In this document: positions 25,157 to 34,422 of the stretch, piece by piece | Numbering within the stretch: position 1 is the first letter of the stretch | Layout: every line of letters starts with the position of its first letter | Source of the DNA: Pueribacillus theae | GTDB taxonomy: Bacteria; Bacillota; Bacilli; Bacillales; UBA6769 | NCBI RefSeq assembly: GCF_003097615.1 | Contig: NZ_QCZG01000003.1 | Location: forward strand, 62,001-126,000 | DNA length: 64,000 bases | Direction of reading: 5' to 3' | Program-made: the position numbers and the translations under genes | The notes under the pieces: model-generated | What the model was told of the DNA's origin: nothing | The model's database searches: none | What the model saw: the letters and a program-made list of their open reading frames with translations, nothing else

Positions 25157-26182
25157 TTAATATTCAGGTAACCCATTAGCCCGGAATTCTTCTATATTAT
25201 CCAACGTAACATGTGGGGTTCCTGGTAAAATTTCTTCCTTTGTTAAATCGATAAAATTAGGTACTTCCTTACCGTTAAAATAGTCATTCAAAACCTTGAT
25301 ACCATATTCTATTTCTTCTTTAGGCAACATAATAGTTGTCTGTTCAATATCACCGTTTTCTACAGATTCAAATGCCCATGTGTCACCGCCAAAATCGTAT
25401 ATTTTTACATCATCTTGTCTTGCAGCTGCTTTTGCCTCAACTACTCCAGAAGTCATACCCGAATAATTCGAAAAAATAACATCTAAATCTGGGTTGGCTT
25501 GAAGAATATTTTGAGCAACTTGAAACGCTTGATTTGCAGTATAATCTGTAGAATGCAGACCTATTAATTCCCAATTTGGATTTTTAGGCATTTCAATTTC
25601 CAGTGCTGCTTTAAAATTTAAATAGGGGGTTCCTGTTGCAGGCCCACCTATAGCTGCAATTTTTCCGCCCTCAGGGTTATCACTAAAAATTTTCTTCAAG
25701 ATATCCTGATAAACATTAATTCCTTGTCCTCCTACAAAGGTTAATGTACCTTCTGCCGCATTATCTGTTTCTCCACATAGTTCTATATTGATGGCTGAAA
25801 CTGCTATACCTTGTGCAGGTGCCTCTTCCGTGGCAATTTTACACAATTGATTTCCATCAACAGCTTCTATCACAAAACCATCATATTTTTTTGCCGCTAA
25901 TGCATTTTGAACTTGATTTAACTGGGCTAATGGATCAAAACGCCCATCAAATATATCAATCTCCATTCCTAAATCTTTTGCAGTTTTTTTTGCGTGTTCG
26001 ATTCCTGTTTGTAAATAATTATTTGATGCTCCCGCTGAGAAAAATGCAATTTTTTTGGGAGTATTTGTTTCTGTTTTTGATTCCGGTTCTTTACCAGTTT
26101 CCTTTCCATTTGAGGAAGTGGAACCGCATGCTGTAAGAATAAGAGCTAATAACAAAAATAAAAGTATATTTTTTAATTTCAT
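25157..26182 (-). CDS. Sugar-binding lipoprotein of the ABC importer (RbsB-like)
   Basis: A periplasmic-binding-protein type 1 lipoprotein of about 341 residues. A signal peptide (KLKNILLFLLLALILTAC) with lipobox LTAC is followed by a Ser/Gly/Lys linker. The mature part has KKIAFFSAGASNNYLQTGIE, KYDGFVIEAVDGNQ and PDLDVIFSNYSGM, the pattern of galactose/ribose-type receptors. Start set at ATG 26182, since the ATG four codons upstream touches AAAGGA. It is first in the importer operon. The ligand cannot be predicted from the sequence. Confidence 0.92.
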   Translation of the reverse strand: MKLKNILLFLLLALILTACGSTSSNGKETGKEPESKTETNTPKKIAFFSAGASNNYLQTGIEHAKKTAKDLGMEIDIFDGRFDPLAQLNQVQNALAAKKYDGFVIEAVDGNQLCKIATEEAPAQGIAVSAINIELCGETDNAAEGTLTFVGGQGINVYQDILKKIFSDNPEGGKIAAIGGPATGTPYLNFKAALEIEMPKNPNWELIGLHSTDYTANQAFQVAQNILQANPDLDVIFSNYSGMTSGVVEAKAAARQDDVKIYDFGGDTWAFESVENGDIEQTTIMLPKEEIEYGIKVLNDYFNGKEVPNFIDLTKEEILPGTPHVTLDNIEEFRANGLPEY

Positions 26183-26194
26183 AGTTATACCCAT

Positions 26195-27171
26195 TCCTTT
26201 CGCTCAAGGTACAAAAGAAAATGAAATAAGTTTGCCTCAAGCTTATTTTTATTAATCTATAGCCATAGGGATAGCAGTTAAATCACCTGGGACGAGTGGG
26301 CATCCTGGTTGTAGAGTGACCGTATTGTTATATGTTTTGATTGCCTTACCAAGCACAAATAAGTGTAACTAAGAAGACACAGACTTATCTTGTATAAACA
26401 TGACTGGTTTATTGCTTGGAAATCAGTCAATACAGTCTATCGCTATAATTCCAGAGAGAAAATTTTCCTATAGCTTTAAAAATTGTATATCCTTTTCATT
26501 GTGGAATCAGCATCCACAAAACCATTACTGTTGCTTATATTGCTTCTAGTAACAAGGGAATTACTTCATACAAACGCCATCACTTTTCATATATACAAAA
26601 GGGTTGAATGAGCTGAGACAATCGCTCTGTTAAAGTAGGGATGTTAATATGAAATTTCCGAGGAATACTAGATTCCTGTGTTTAAAATCACGTAAAATAT
26701 TCAAATTATGGAGACAGAAAACTGGTTTTTAATTAAAAATAATTTTCAAAAAACTATATTTGAGTCTTCTTTGTTGTCATCTTATTTTGCTGACTGTTTC
26801 TAAAAATTTTAAATCACACTTAATCCTCCTGTCACATATTATCAAAATTTTCTAAAATCTCATTTTTTAAACTTTTAACTTGTCACCCCCGTCTACACGG
26901 CGTATATTGTCAAATCTATTAAAATACACCGACGGCGGTGACAAAACTTGAGACCTATATTTATTACATATTTACTTCCATATTTGTTTATGGCAAGTAA
27001 TGCCAATAATGTAATCGCTAACAAAATCAATAGCCGTTTTACTATATCTTCTTTTTGAACCCCTTTGTCCATTTGAAGAAATTTTGGACTATGGCTCGTC
27101 TCTAGTTTTTACACCACCCAAACCCTAGACAGCATAATTTAGAGACTTTTTCATTAACTTCTTTATGTCAA
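26195..27171. other. Nearly 1 kb of decayed coding sequence upstream of the importer
   Basis: No intact gene. On the minus strand, 26257-26370 reads as a protein end (KTYNNTVTLQPGCPLVPGDL, ending AIPMAID and a stop), and about 26440-26510 reads GYTIFKAIG in another frame, somewhat like the C-terminus of an ornithine-cyclodeaminase protein. Stops interrupt both. A 59-codon frame at 26893-27072 (MDKGVQKEDIVKRLL, one hydrophobic segment) has no ribosome site. An inverted repeat is listed separately. Confidence 0.4.
26880..26944. repeat. 65-bp sequence bounded by 14-bp inverted repeats
   Basis: Arms 26880-26893 (TTGTCACCCCCGTC) and 26931-26944 pair at 13 of 14 positions around 37 bases. The GC-rich arms stand out in AT-rich DNA. 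It could be a miniature element or the joined ends of a lost insertion. Confidence 0.5.
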
Positions 27172-28047
27172 TTAATAAAAATTATAAGGCGCATATTTTG
27201 AATACATTTTTTTTCTACGTTTCCTATCTTTAAAGGTTGTCGCTGCACCATTTTCACGATTTTTATAAAGTTCTTCAATATCTACTACCCCAGTAATAAC
27301 CATATTTTTATTGGTTTCTGCTTCAGCAACTACACCATTTGGCGGCCAAGCTGTATCACACGGACTTAATATTGAAGCTCTCCCATATCCTTTGTTAATT
27401 GGAGATCCTGGTTCTCCAACTGTTGGACAATGTACAAAATAAACTTGATTTTCAATAGCACGAGATTGAGCACAATGGCGAACCCTCCAAAACCCATGTT
27501 CAGTAAATGTATAGGATGGACAGAAAATAATCTCTGCACCTTTTTCACTTAAAATATGAGATACCTCGGGAATCTCCGCTTCATAACATATAGCGATTCC
27601 AATCTTGGCAGGTCCAATTTCATAAACTTGTAACTCACTTCCCTCTTTTGTCCACCAGTCTGCTTCGGCAGGAAAAATATGTGTTTTTTTATGTTCAACA
27701 TATGTTCCATCAGGCTGAAAAATATAGGCGATATTAAAATAGTCATTACCTCGTCTTTCGAGGTGAGAACCTGCAATAATTACTTGTGACCGATCTGTTG
27801 CTAATTTACAAAAAAAGTCTTTATAATCTTGTGTAAAATCATCAAGTCTTGTCATTTCAGTCACATCAAACTTTTCCGAATCTGGAAAAGTAGTTAATAA
27901 GCCAATTGTAAAAAGTTCAGGGAAAATGACATAATCAGTATCTTTAGGTACATCTTTCATTAATTTGTTTACCTGTTCTTTAAAATCATTAAAACTATTT
28001 ATGCGCTCAACACGAAATTGACAAGCCGATATCGATACATTCTTCAT
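27172..28047 (-). CDS. Carbon-nitrogen hydrolase (nitrilase superfamily)
   Basis: A 291-residue amidase or carbamoylase-type enzyme. The Glu-Lys-Cys triad is visible: glutamate in VIFPELFTIG (about 43), lysine in VEHKKTHIFPAEADW (about 136-140) and cysteine in IGIAICYEAEIPE (about 172). CAAAGGAG precedes the ATG. It follows a NodB-type deacetylase by about 130 bases in the same direction. The class hydrolyses C-N bonds of small amides or N-carbamoyl compounds; the precise substrate is not readable. Confidence 0.9.
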   Translation of the reverse strand: MKNVSISACQFRVERINSFNDFKEQVNKLMKDVPKDTDYVIFPELFTIGLLTTFPDSEKFDVTEMTRLDDFTQDYKDFFCKLATDRSQVIIAGSHLERRGNDYFNIAYIFQPDGTYVEHKKTHIFPAEADWWTKEGSELQVYEIGPAKIGIAICYEAEIPEVSHILSEKGAEIIFCPSYTFTEHGFWRVRHCAQSRAIENQVYFVHCPTVGEPGSPINKGYGRASILSPCDTAWPPNGVVAEAETNKNMVITGVVDIEELYKNRENGAATTFKDRKRRKKMYSKYAPYNFY

Positions 28048-28183
28048 TACATCATCTCCTTTGTAAAATATTAAATTTGAAACAACTATATTAAATAATC
28101 AAATAATTATTTGATACAAAACTAGTTTAAATTATTAATTCTTATTCGTTTTTCTATATGATTAAGTAAAATCTTTTTTCTCT

Positions 28184-29035
28184 TTATTTATTTTCAACAT
28201 ACGAATCAAAAATATCACCAAGAGTGGCAAACCAAGCATCACGTGATTCCATATATTGAATTAATTGCTCTAGCATTTGTATAGTATGTGCACGACCAAT
28301 CGTTTGAGGATGTGTTGTCAATACAAAGCATGCTCCTTCTTCACTGTCACATGCGTAGTCAAAGATTGATTTCCATCTTTCAAATACTTCTTGGGTGGAT
28401 CTCATACCCTCTCCACCACCTATTACATATTCTTGTGTAGGGAAATCATCTAAAAACCAAGAAACCGGAATTTCCACAATACTACTTGGAGAACCAAAAA
28501 CATTTCCTTTATCAACGTTTACTTCTACTGGACGAGGTCGATATGGATATAAATCATTTCCCATTAAACTACTGTCAAAACTGAATCCATACTTTTCTAA
28601 TATACTTAATGTATTTGGACTATAATCCCATGCTGGTGAGCGATAACCTCTAGGTTTCACATCAATTTTTTCAAGAGCCTCAAGCCCCATTTTCATAATT
28701 TTCTCTTCTTCTTCATAACTTAAATTTGTTGGATCTTCATGAGCATAACCATGGTGACAAACTTCATGTCCAAGTTTCACAATCTCTTTACAAATATCAG
28801 TATGAGTATCAACAGTATGACCAGGGATACACCAACTTGCCTTAATATTATATTTTTCAAATAATTTAAGTAATCTCGGTGTACCTACCTCCGCACCAAA
28901 TTCACCACGAGCCATATAAGCCGGTGAGAATTTTTTAAATGTCCCCATCCAAACAGAGGCTGCATCAAAGTCACATCCAATATTAACTGCTACACGTTTT
29001 CCTTCTGGTAATTTTACTTTACCTGAAATCTGCAT
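28184..29035 (-). CDS. NodB-type polysaccharide deacetylase/allantoinase-like amidohydrolase
   Basis: A 283-residue protein of the NodB superfamily. Metal site residues lie in NIGCDFDAASVW (Asp pair) and GHEVCHHGYAHEDP (the histidine pair); the catalytic region RGYRSPAWDYS and FVLTTHPQTIGR follow. This cytosolic, signal-less subgroup includes PuuE-type allantoinases and small-molecule amidohydrolases as well as peptidoglycan deacetylases. Start placed at ATG 29035, seven bases after GGAGG; the frame upstream of it lacks a ribosome site. With the nitrilase next door it may belong to a nitrogen-compound degradation pathway, which is inference. Confidence 0.85.
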   Translation of the reverse strand: MQISGKVKLPEGKRVAVNIGCDFDAASVWMGTFKKFSPAYMARGEFGAEVGTPRLLKLFEKYNIKASWCIPGHTVDTHTDICKEIVKLGHEVCHHGYAHEDPTNLSYEEEEKIMKMGLEALEKIDVKPRGYRSPAWDYSPNTLSILEKYGFSFDSSLMGNDLYPYRPRPVEVNVDKGNVFGSPSSIVEIPVSWFLDDFPTQEYVIGGGEGMRSTQEVFERWKSIFDYACDSEEGACFVLTTHPQTIGRAHTIQMLEQLIQYMESRDAWFATLGDIFDSYVENK

Positions 29036-29083
29036 ATTAATACCTCCATATAAATTGTTTAAAATAATTTTTATAACAATCAA

Positions 29084-29273
29084 TTATCTTCAATTCTTAT
29101 TTATTTAGTAAATTATAGTAGTATTTTCACTACTCCTTTCAATTTATAATTTTAATGAATACATTAATTTTCCTTTCGTTATACCCCCTCGCTGATCTAT
29201 CATAAATTAACTAAATTACCCTTCATGGTACATGCTCATTAAGGTTCCTCATCAAATTCTTAGAATATGGCAT
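29084..29273. other. AT-rich gap upstream of the deacetylase gene
   Basis: No gene recognised. It lies between a 28-codon frame and the deacetylase start and could be a degraded reading frame. Confidence 0.3.
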
Positions 29274-29360
29274 CTAACTTACCACATCAAACCCTTTGGT
29301 TTTATGTTTCAGATTATTTAATCCTCGGAAACGACTTGTTGCATAAAAGGACTTTAGCAT
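29274..29360 (-). CDS. Possible 28-residue reading frame behind a regulated terminator
   Basis: ATG at 29360 is preceded by a nearly perfect ribosome site (GGAGGTGG, five bases away) and runs 28 codons (MLKSFYATSRFRGLNNLKHK and on) to TAG. It lies 30 bases after the T-tract of the terminator at 29391. It may be a leader peptide, a small protein or the surviving start of a lost gene. No family is recognised. Confidence 0.35.
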   Translation of the reverse strand: MLKSFYATSRFRGLNNLKHKTKGFDVVS

Positions 29361-29390
29361 AAACCACCTCCTTCAATCCTTCATAGGAAC

Positions 29391-29442
29391 AAAAAACACC
29401 TCAAAAACAGTATTGAACTGAGTTTTGAGGCGCCATTGCCTT
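29391..29442 (-). promoter_or_regulatory. Orphan ANTAR-like hairpin overlapping a terminator
   Basis: On the minus strand a hairpin with stem AGGC/GCCT and loop AATGGC (29441-29428) overlaps the 5' arm of a terminator (arms 29417-29430 and 29399-29411, then GTTTTTT). This repeats the layout before eutA: the same stem, the same A1/G4 hexaloop and the same overlap. It is 11.6 kb from eutV. Control by EutV is inferred from this match. Confidence 0.6.
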
Positions 29443-29618
29443 ATTATATTCACTTAAAAATAAATTATATTTACTCTAACTTAATAATTAAATCTTAATC
29501 AATCATCATTTTTAAAATTTCTGAACAACTTCATTATATAGTTATTTATTTAAATTAGCAACATTTTTTTAATATTTTTTCCTGAGTTTTTTCAACTCTT
29601 CAATTTAATAGACCCTGA

Positions 29619-30338
29619 CTACTTATCAAGTACTACAATATACGTCGCCCTCACCGGCCCATGAACCCCAACGACAAGATTCATTTCAATATCGGCACTG
29701 TTGCTTGGCCCTGAGATAAAGTTAATACAGGATGGAGTGATTTCGCCTAGTTCGACCCGTTTATGGATTTCTGCCGTTGCTTGTGTCATTCTTGGCACGA
29801 TGGTGCTTTTCGGAATAATGGCAATATAGGCTGTTGGAAGAAGACTAACTGATCTTCCTTTGTATTTATTGCTAAAGAGGACGACGGTTCCCGATTCAGC
29901 GAGGGTGATGTCACTAAATGTAATTCCAATGTCCGCTTTTTCCGCAATGGCAATGTTTTCCCGGTCATGTTCAGGATTCCAAATATGAACATCACAGCCG
30001 CCGTTTGGCAATTTTTCATCGAAGAGGGACCGCAAGTTAAATTCTTCGTACCTCGGCTCATTTGATGTGATGATTCGCTTAGCTGATTGATCAAGAATCA
30101 CTTTTTCAAGCGATGCAGCGAGTTCTGCATTTGTTGTTTTGACAACATCAGTATGAATCAATTTACTTTGTTCCACTAATACATCGACGAGTTCATCCTG
30201 TGTTTTATCTTTTAAAACTTCAAATTGCGGAGAGCGAGACCATGCAGGCCTTGTTACAGCATTTGGCTGCGGACGGTTAAGCTTGGAAGATATTCGGTTT
30301 AAAAAAGCTTCTCGGTTATGAATTGTCCCTTTTTGCAT
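29619..30338 (-). CDS. lutC: LutC, lactate utilisation protein with LUD domain
   Basis: A 239-residue LUD-domain protein, third part of the LutABC system that oxidises L-lactate to pyruvate in Bacillus. LUD segments seen: [20 protein letters not shown] and [15 protein letters not shown]. The start at ATG 30338 ([16 protein letters not shown]) matches the family and follows AAGGAGAAGGAG; the longer frame begins ten codons upstream inside lutB. It overlaps lutB by 23 bases. It ends 180 bases before the orphan ANTAR-like terminator. Confidence 0.93.
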   Translation of the reverse strand: MQKGTIHNREAFLNRISSKLNRPQPNAVTRPAWSRSPQFEVLKDKTQDELVDVLVEQSKLIHTDVVKTTNAELAASLEKVILDQSAKRIITSNEPRYEEFNLRSLFDEKLPNGGCDVHIWNPEHDRENIAIAEKADIGITFSDITLAESGTVVLFSNKYKGRSVSLLPTAYIAIIPKSTIVPRMTQATAEIHKRVELGEITPSCINFISGPSNSADIEMNLVVGVHGPVRATYIVVLDK

Positions 30339-31764
30339 TGTCTCCTTCTCCTTTCGTGCGGCGATCAAACCAATCTCTGAAGCGCTCTTTCTTCGGTGCA
30401 GGGAAATTACGTGACTCTGTCCAATCTTTCAACGGGCCCGGCCCTTTTTCAATTATTTGATTATCGGTGAACGGTTTAAGCATAAGCGGCGCTGCTTTCG
30501 TTCCCATTTTATAAAGGCTTGGTGAACTAACGCCGAGTTTAAAAGTTTTCATCGCCAGTTTCTCTGATTTAGGTGCTAGACCTTCTTCTTCGACAATTTG
30601 CCGGCGATGTTCAATCAGCAGTTCATGAAGCGGAATTTTAACAGGGCACGCTTCTGTACATGCCGCACATAAGCTTGACGCATATGGCAACTCTTTATAA
30701 TCTTCGTAGCCGCCAAGAATTGGGCTTAATACTGCACCGATCGGGCCTGGATAAATCGAGCCGTATGAGTGGCCGCCGACATGGCTGTATACTGGGCAAA
30801 CATTGATGCATGCGGCACAGCGGATGCAATGGAGAGCGGATTGAAAAGCCGTTCCCAATGCTTCCGAACGTTTATTGTCTACAATGACGAGATGAAATTC
30901 TTCCGGACCGTCAACAGCACCTTCGTCTCTTGGCCCTGTTAAGCCTGTAATATAAGAGGTCAGCTTTTGTCCAACAGCGCTCCGGCAAAGGAGGCTCACC
31001 ATGATATCGAGGTCTTCCCATGTCGGAACAATTCGCTCCATGCCCATCACTGTAATCTGTGTCTTAGGAATCGTCGTTACGAGCCTTGCATTTCCTTCAT
31101 TCGTGACAAGCGCAATCGAACCGGATTCCGCTACCGCAAAGTTACAGCCTGTAATTCCCAAATCAGCGGAAAGAAACTCTTTGCGAAGCAATTCCCTTGC
31201 GAACATCGTCAATTCTTCCGGCTTCTCTGTTTTTGTGTAGCCTTTTTTCTCTCTAAATGTGTCGCGGATTTGTTCTTTATTTTTATGGAGCGCTGGCGCA
31301 ACGATGTGTGAAGGGGGATCGTGGTCGTCAATTTGTAAAATATATTCGCCTAAGTCGGTTTCAACGACATCGCACCCGATTTCTTCAAGAACAGCGTTTA
31401 AGTTTATCTCTTCTGTTACCATTGATTTTGATTTTACAATTTTCTTTGCATTTTTTTCCTGGACGACTCTTTTTACGTAGCCGCTTGCTTCTTCTGCTGT
31501 TTCTGCAAAAAAGACATGGCCGCCGAGTTTAGCGACATTCTCGCTTAATTGTTGTAAATAATAGTCGAGATTTGCGAGGGTATGAGAGCGGATTTCTTCG
31601 CCGAGCGCCCGCCAGTCTTCCCAATTTCCGAGTTCTTCTGCGGCTAGCAGTTTTCTGCCGCGAAGCCTGTCCTGGGCAGACAGAACAGCATTGCGCATAA
31701 ATTGGTCATTTAAGCCTTTTTCCACACGATCAAAAAAAGGAGCATCAGAGATTTTCATCGGCAT
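30316..31764 (-). CDS. lutB: LutB, iron-sulfur LUD-domain protein
   Basis: A 482-residue LutB/YkgF-type protein. The N-terminal LUD domain includes [20 protein letters not shown]. Two 4Fe-4S clusters follow: [19 protein letters not shown] (about 310-328) and [14 protein letters not shown] (about 361-374). It carries electrons in lactate oxidation. GTGGGGTG precedes the start at 31764. It overlaps lutA by 20 bases and lutC by 23, so the three subunits are translationally coupled. Confidence 0.95.
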   Translation of the reverse strand: MPMKISDAPFFDRVEKGLNDQFMRNAVLSAQDRLRGRKLLAAEELGNWEDWRALGEEIRSHTLANLDYYLQQLSENVAKLGGHVFFAETAEEASGYVKRVVQEKNAKKIVKSKSMVTEEINLNAVLEEIGCDVVETDLGEYILQIDDHDPPSHIVAPALHKNKEQIRDTFREKKGYTKTEKPEELTMFARELLRKEFLSADLGITGCNFAVAESGSIALVTNEGNARLVTTIPKTQITVMGMERIVPTWEDLDIMVSLLCRSAVGQKLTSYITGLTGPRDEGAVDGPEEFHLVIVDNKRSEALGTAFQSALHCIRCAACINVCPVYSHVGGHSYGSIYPGPIGAVLSPILGGYEDYKELPYASSLCAACTEACPVKIPLHELLIEHRRQIVEEEGLAPKSEKLAMKTFKLGVSSPSLYKMGTKAAPLMLKPFTDNQIIEKGPGPLKDWTESRNFPAPKKERFRDWFDRRTKGEGDNAKRDNS

Positions 31765-32488
31765 GTTTTTTCACCCCACTATTCAAGACTTCGGCAATAT
31801 GCTTGACACGGATTGGCGATCCTTTGCGTGTAAGCCGACCTCCAATGTTCATCAAACAGCCACAATCGGCGCCAATTAAAACTTCTGCCCCTGTTTCTTC
31901 AATATGCTTCACTTTCGCATCCACCATCTCTTCCGAAATGGGTGTCATCTTCACAGCGAAAGTCCCACCGAATCCGCAACAGTCATAATTGTGTGGGAGC
32001 GGCTTCAATTCCAGCCCTTTCACATTGTTTAATAGGCGGAACGGTGCATCTCCTACTTTTAATAATCTCGTCATATGGCATGATGTATGGTATGTCGCTT
32101 TCGCCGGCAATACAGCATGGACATCTTCCACTTTCAATACGTTAACGATAAATTGGGTGAGCTCGTACGTTTTGGCGATTAGACGTTCAGCTTTTTCCCG
32201 CCAATCGGGTTCGTCTCTTAATAGTTTTTTATATTCATGCACCATCCCGGCGCAGGAACCGGATGGTGTAACAACATAATCAGCATTTTCGAACGCTTCG
32301 ATCAAATGCTTGGCAGCAGCCTTTGCTTCTTTATGATAGCCACTGTTGAACGCAGGCTGGCCGCAACATGTTTGTTGTTCAGGAAAGTCTACCTCGCAAC
32401 CAAGTTTTTCTAAAAGTTCCACTGTATGCTTCCCAGCTTCCGGATAAAAAATGTCGCTGAGGCAAGTTACAAATAAGGATACTTTCAT
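31745..32488 (-). CDS. lutA: LutA, cysteine-rich (CCG-domain) lactate oxidation subunit
   Basis: A 247-residue protein with two CCG domains: [13 protein letters not shown] and [15 protein letters not shown], which coordinate an iron-sulfur or heterodisulfide-reductase-type cluster. Start set at ATG 32488 ([19 protein letters not shown]), the family N-terminus, with GGGGTG upstream. The coding region begins just after the lutR stop at 32493. It forms the LutABC lactate oxidation complex with the next two genes. Confidence 0.94.
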   Translation of the reverse strand: MKVSLFVTCLSDIFYPEAGKHTVELLEKLGCEVDFPEQQTCCGQPAFNSGYHKEAKAAAKHLIEAFENADYVVTPSGSCAGMVHEYKKLLRDEPDWREKAERLIAKTYELTQFIVNVLKVEDVHAVLPAKATYHTSCHMTRLLKVGDAPFRLLNNVKGLELKPLPHNYDCCGFGGTFAVKMTPISEEMVDAKVKHIEETGAEVLIGADCGCLMNIGGRLTRKGSPIRVKHIAEVLNSGVKKHADENL

Positions 32489-32492
32489 AGAA

Positions 32493-33224
32493 TTACACCC
32501 CATTCTCGTGTTTGTCTTCGTCAATCGTAATGATTTGTTTTTGAACGCCTATTAAATGGGCAAGCATCCGTTCCTCTGCCAGTGTTCCGTTTTGCTCACG
32601 AATCGCTTCAAAAATCCCCCGGTGCTCTTGCAGCAATTTTTCTGGCATGCCAGGAGTGGCATACATACGAAATCGACTCGCTTTCAAGGCTTGTTTAACT
32701 TTTATTGACAGCTCTTCCATTAAAGAAATCATAATCCGATTCCGGCTTGCTTCCGCTATCGCAAAGTGAAACGCCCAGTCCGCTTCTTCACCAAAATGAT
32801 CGGAGGTTAACTCCTTTTCCATTTCATTAATGATGGATTCGATTTTCCTTAAATCATCTGCTGTCCTTCGTTCTGCAGCAAGCGACACCGTACCTCTTTC
32901 CAACGTTTTCCTCACGTCAAGCAAATCAATAATCTCTTCTTTCGTTACAAAAAGAGTATCAGAGATTGATTGGTTCAGAATCGTAGAATCATAGTGCCGG
33001 ATGAACGTTCCTTCCCCTTGCCTTGTCTCGATAAGGCCAATTGTTTTAAGTACGCTAAGGGCTTCGCGAATCGTCGACTGCCCTACTCGAAACGAAGTTG
33101 ACAAAGCACGGACGGAAGGCAATTTGTCGCCGGGCTTTAAATTCCCTTCCAAAATATTTTTTTTCAATTGTTCAACGACGTCCTCATACATTTTCCGTGA
33201 TTGTACTTGTTCAACTTCAAACAA
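32493..33224 (-). CDS. lutR: LutR, FadR-subfamily GntR regulator
   Basis: A GntR-type regulator of about 243 residues. The winged helix spans [20 protein letters not shown] and [20 protein letters not shown]; the C-terminal all-helical FCD domain contains [17 protein letters not shown] with likely metal-binding histidines. In Bacillus subtilis LutR represses lutABC until lactate is present. Start chosen at TTG 33224, eight bases after GGAG; a GTG three codons upstream abuts the site. It is first in the lut operon behind a strong promoter and a palindromic operator. Confidence 0.9.
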   Translation of the reverse strand: MFEVEQVQSRKMYEDVVEQLKKNILEGNLKPGDKLPSVRALSTSFRVGQSTIREALSVLKTIGLIETRQGEGTFIRHYDSTILNQSISDTLFVTKEEIIDLLDVRKTLERGTVSLAAERRTADDLRKIESIINEMEKELTSDHFGEEADWAFHFAIAEASRNRIMISLMEELSIKVKQALKASRFRMYATPGMPEKLLQEHRGIFEAIREQNGTLAEERMLAHLIGVQKQIITIDEDKHENGV

Positions 33225-33353
33225 ATCAGTCACTCCATTGTCTATTAAAATTTTACTCGCGGGTACGATTTACCTTCCGAGAAGCGGGTTTTCCGTTCGG
33301 AAATAAGGTCCTCTCCAGATAAAATGGACTCGCTCGTCTTTATGAAATGATTA

Positions 33354-33368
33354 GGTGATCTGATGACC
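33354..33368. promoter_or_regulatory. Candidate LutR operator
   Basis: A 15-base inverted repeat GGTGATC-T-GATGACC (six of seven pairs), the GGT...ACC form used by FadR-type GntR regulators. It lies about 14 bases downstream of the -10 box on the minus strand, where a bound repressor would block lutR-lutABC transcription. Confidence 0.6.
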
Positions 33369-33381
33369 AGATGTTACTGTA

Positions 33382-33410
33382 AGTATAATTTTACAAAAAC
33401 ATTCCGTCAA
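33382..33410 (-). promoter_or_regulatory. Sigma-A promoter of the lutR-lutABC operon
   Basis: On the minus strand the -35 box TTGACG (33410-33405) and the -10 box TATACT (33387-33382) are 17 bases apart. The leader to lutR is about 150 bases. This is the clearest promoter in the window. Confidence 0.75.
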
Positions 33411-33565
33411 TCTATAATTCACAATAATCGAGAATTAAGTAAGTTGCTAAATAAAATTAGCTACTCTTTTCACGAAATTTCTATATAATGGATATATGCA
33501 AGAGCATTGCACTGTACCAGCAATGTTCAATTTTTATTAAGAAAAGGTTAGAGGTGAAACGTTCA

Positions 33566-34036
33566 ATGTCTAATGAAAATGAGATTTTATTAGATAAAGG
33601 AAAAGAAGAGGTTCCAAAAATAAAAACAGAAAGAAAAGAGGGGGAACCGACCCCAGCTTTTAAAGGGGCTTCCTGGGTAGCGCTGTTGATAGGTGTAGCT
33701 GCCTATCTCATAGGCTTGTTTAACGCAACAATGCAACTGAACGAAAAAGGGTATTACTTTGCAATTTTAATATTTGGACTTTATTCAGCCGTTTCTTTGC
33801 AAAAAGCAGTAAGAGATAAAGATGAAGGAATACCAGTTACTTCTATTTATTATGGGATTAGCTGGATTGCCCTTATTGTATCTATTTCATTGATGGGCAT
33901 CGGGTTATACAATGCCGAAAGTATTATTTTAAGCGAAAAGGGATTTTATGCCATGGCATTTGCTCTAAGTTTGTTTGCAGCAATTACAATTCAGAAGAAT
34001 ATTAGAGATACACAGAGGGCAAGAGAAAGAGACTGA
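33566..34036 (+). CDS. YiaA/YiaB-type four-helix membrane protein
   Basis: A protein of about 156 residues with a charged N-terminal tail and two copies of a two-helix unit: [20 protein letters not shown] with [20 protein letters not shown], then [20 protein letters not shown] with [19 protein letters not shown]. This is the YiaAB domain, whose function is unknown. Start placed at ATG 33566 after AGAGGTG; the frame extends 26 codons further upstream without a ribosome site. A TATAAT box at 33484-33489 may be its promoter. A terminator follows at 34207. Confidence 0.85.
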   Translation: MSNENEILLDKGKEEVPKIKTERKEGEPTPAFKGASWVALLIGVAAYLIGLFNATMQLNEKGYYFAILIFGLYSAVSLQKAVRDKDEGIPVTSIYYGISWIALIVSISLMGIGLYNAESIILSEKGFYAMAFALSLFAAITIQKNIRDTQRARERD

Positions 34037-34206
34037 ATTTGCCTATGGGATGCTTTTCTTCAAAAAAAGCAGTTCAATAATCGGAGAGCGATGCTTGAAC
34101 AATCTTTGTTTGCCAAATTTTTGCAATGCGGAGTGATCTGCGTTGAATACGGCGGTGGTAAGACTTCCGTTTGATGTAAGGCAGAAAAACAAATATAACA
34201 CACAAA

Positions 34207-34246
34207 TGGAGTGCTAAATTTCAAAAATTTAGCACTCCATCTTTTG
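34207..34246 (+). terminator. Rho-independent terminator after the YiaAB gene
   Basis: A perfect 15-bp stem (34207-34221 with 34225-34239) around a three-base loop is followed by TCTTTTG. It lies 170 bases after the stop codon of the YiaAB-type gene. Confidence 0.8.
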
Positions 34247-34352
34247 TTGTAATCAAACCATTTAAATGGGTTGATTATGTTCTCATTAAAATGCCCAAAT
34301 TTTAATGGTTCTTTGAATGAGACGTTAGTTGAGCAAAGAAATATAGATATAG

Positions 34353-34381
34353 AAAAAACGCTTGGAGTCTAAAATCCAAGC
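34353..34381 (-). terminator. Rho-independent terminator after the HpaB-type gene
   Basis: On the minus strand GCTTGGA (34381-34375) pairs with TCCAAGC (34366-34360) and is followed by GTTTTTTC. It lies about 42 bases beyond the oxygenase stop codon. Confidence 0.75.
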
Positions 34382-34422
34382 ATTTTAAAATGTTATTTAG
34401 CGTGTCAACATCTAATATTCAC

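Noticed and set aside
26893-27072. 59-codon frame with a hydrophobic segment
   Set aside because: No ribosome site, and it runs through the inverted-repeat remnant; kept only as part of the region description.
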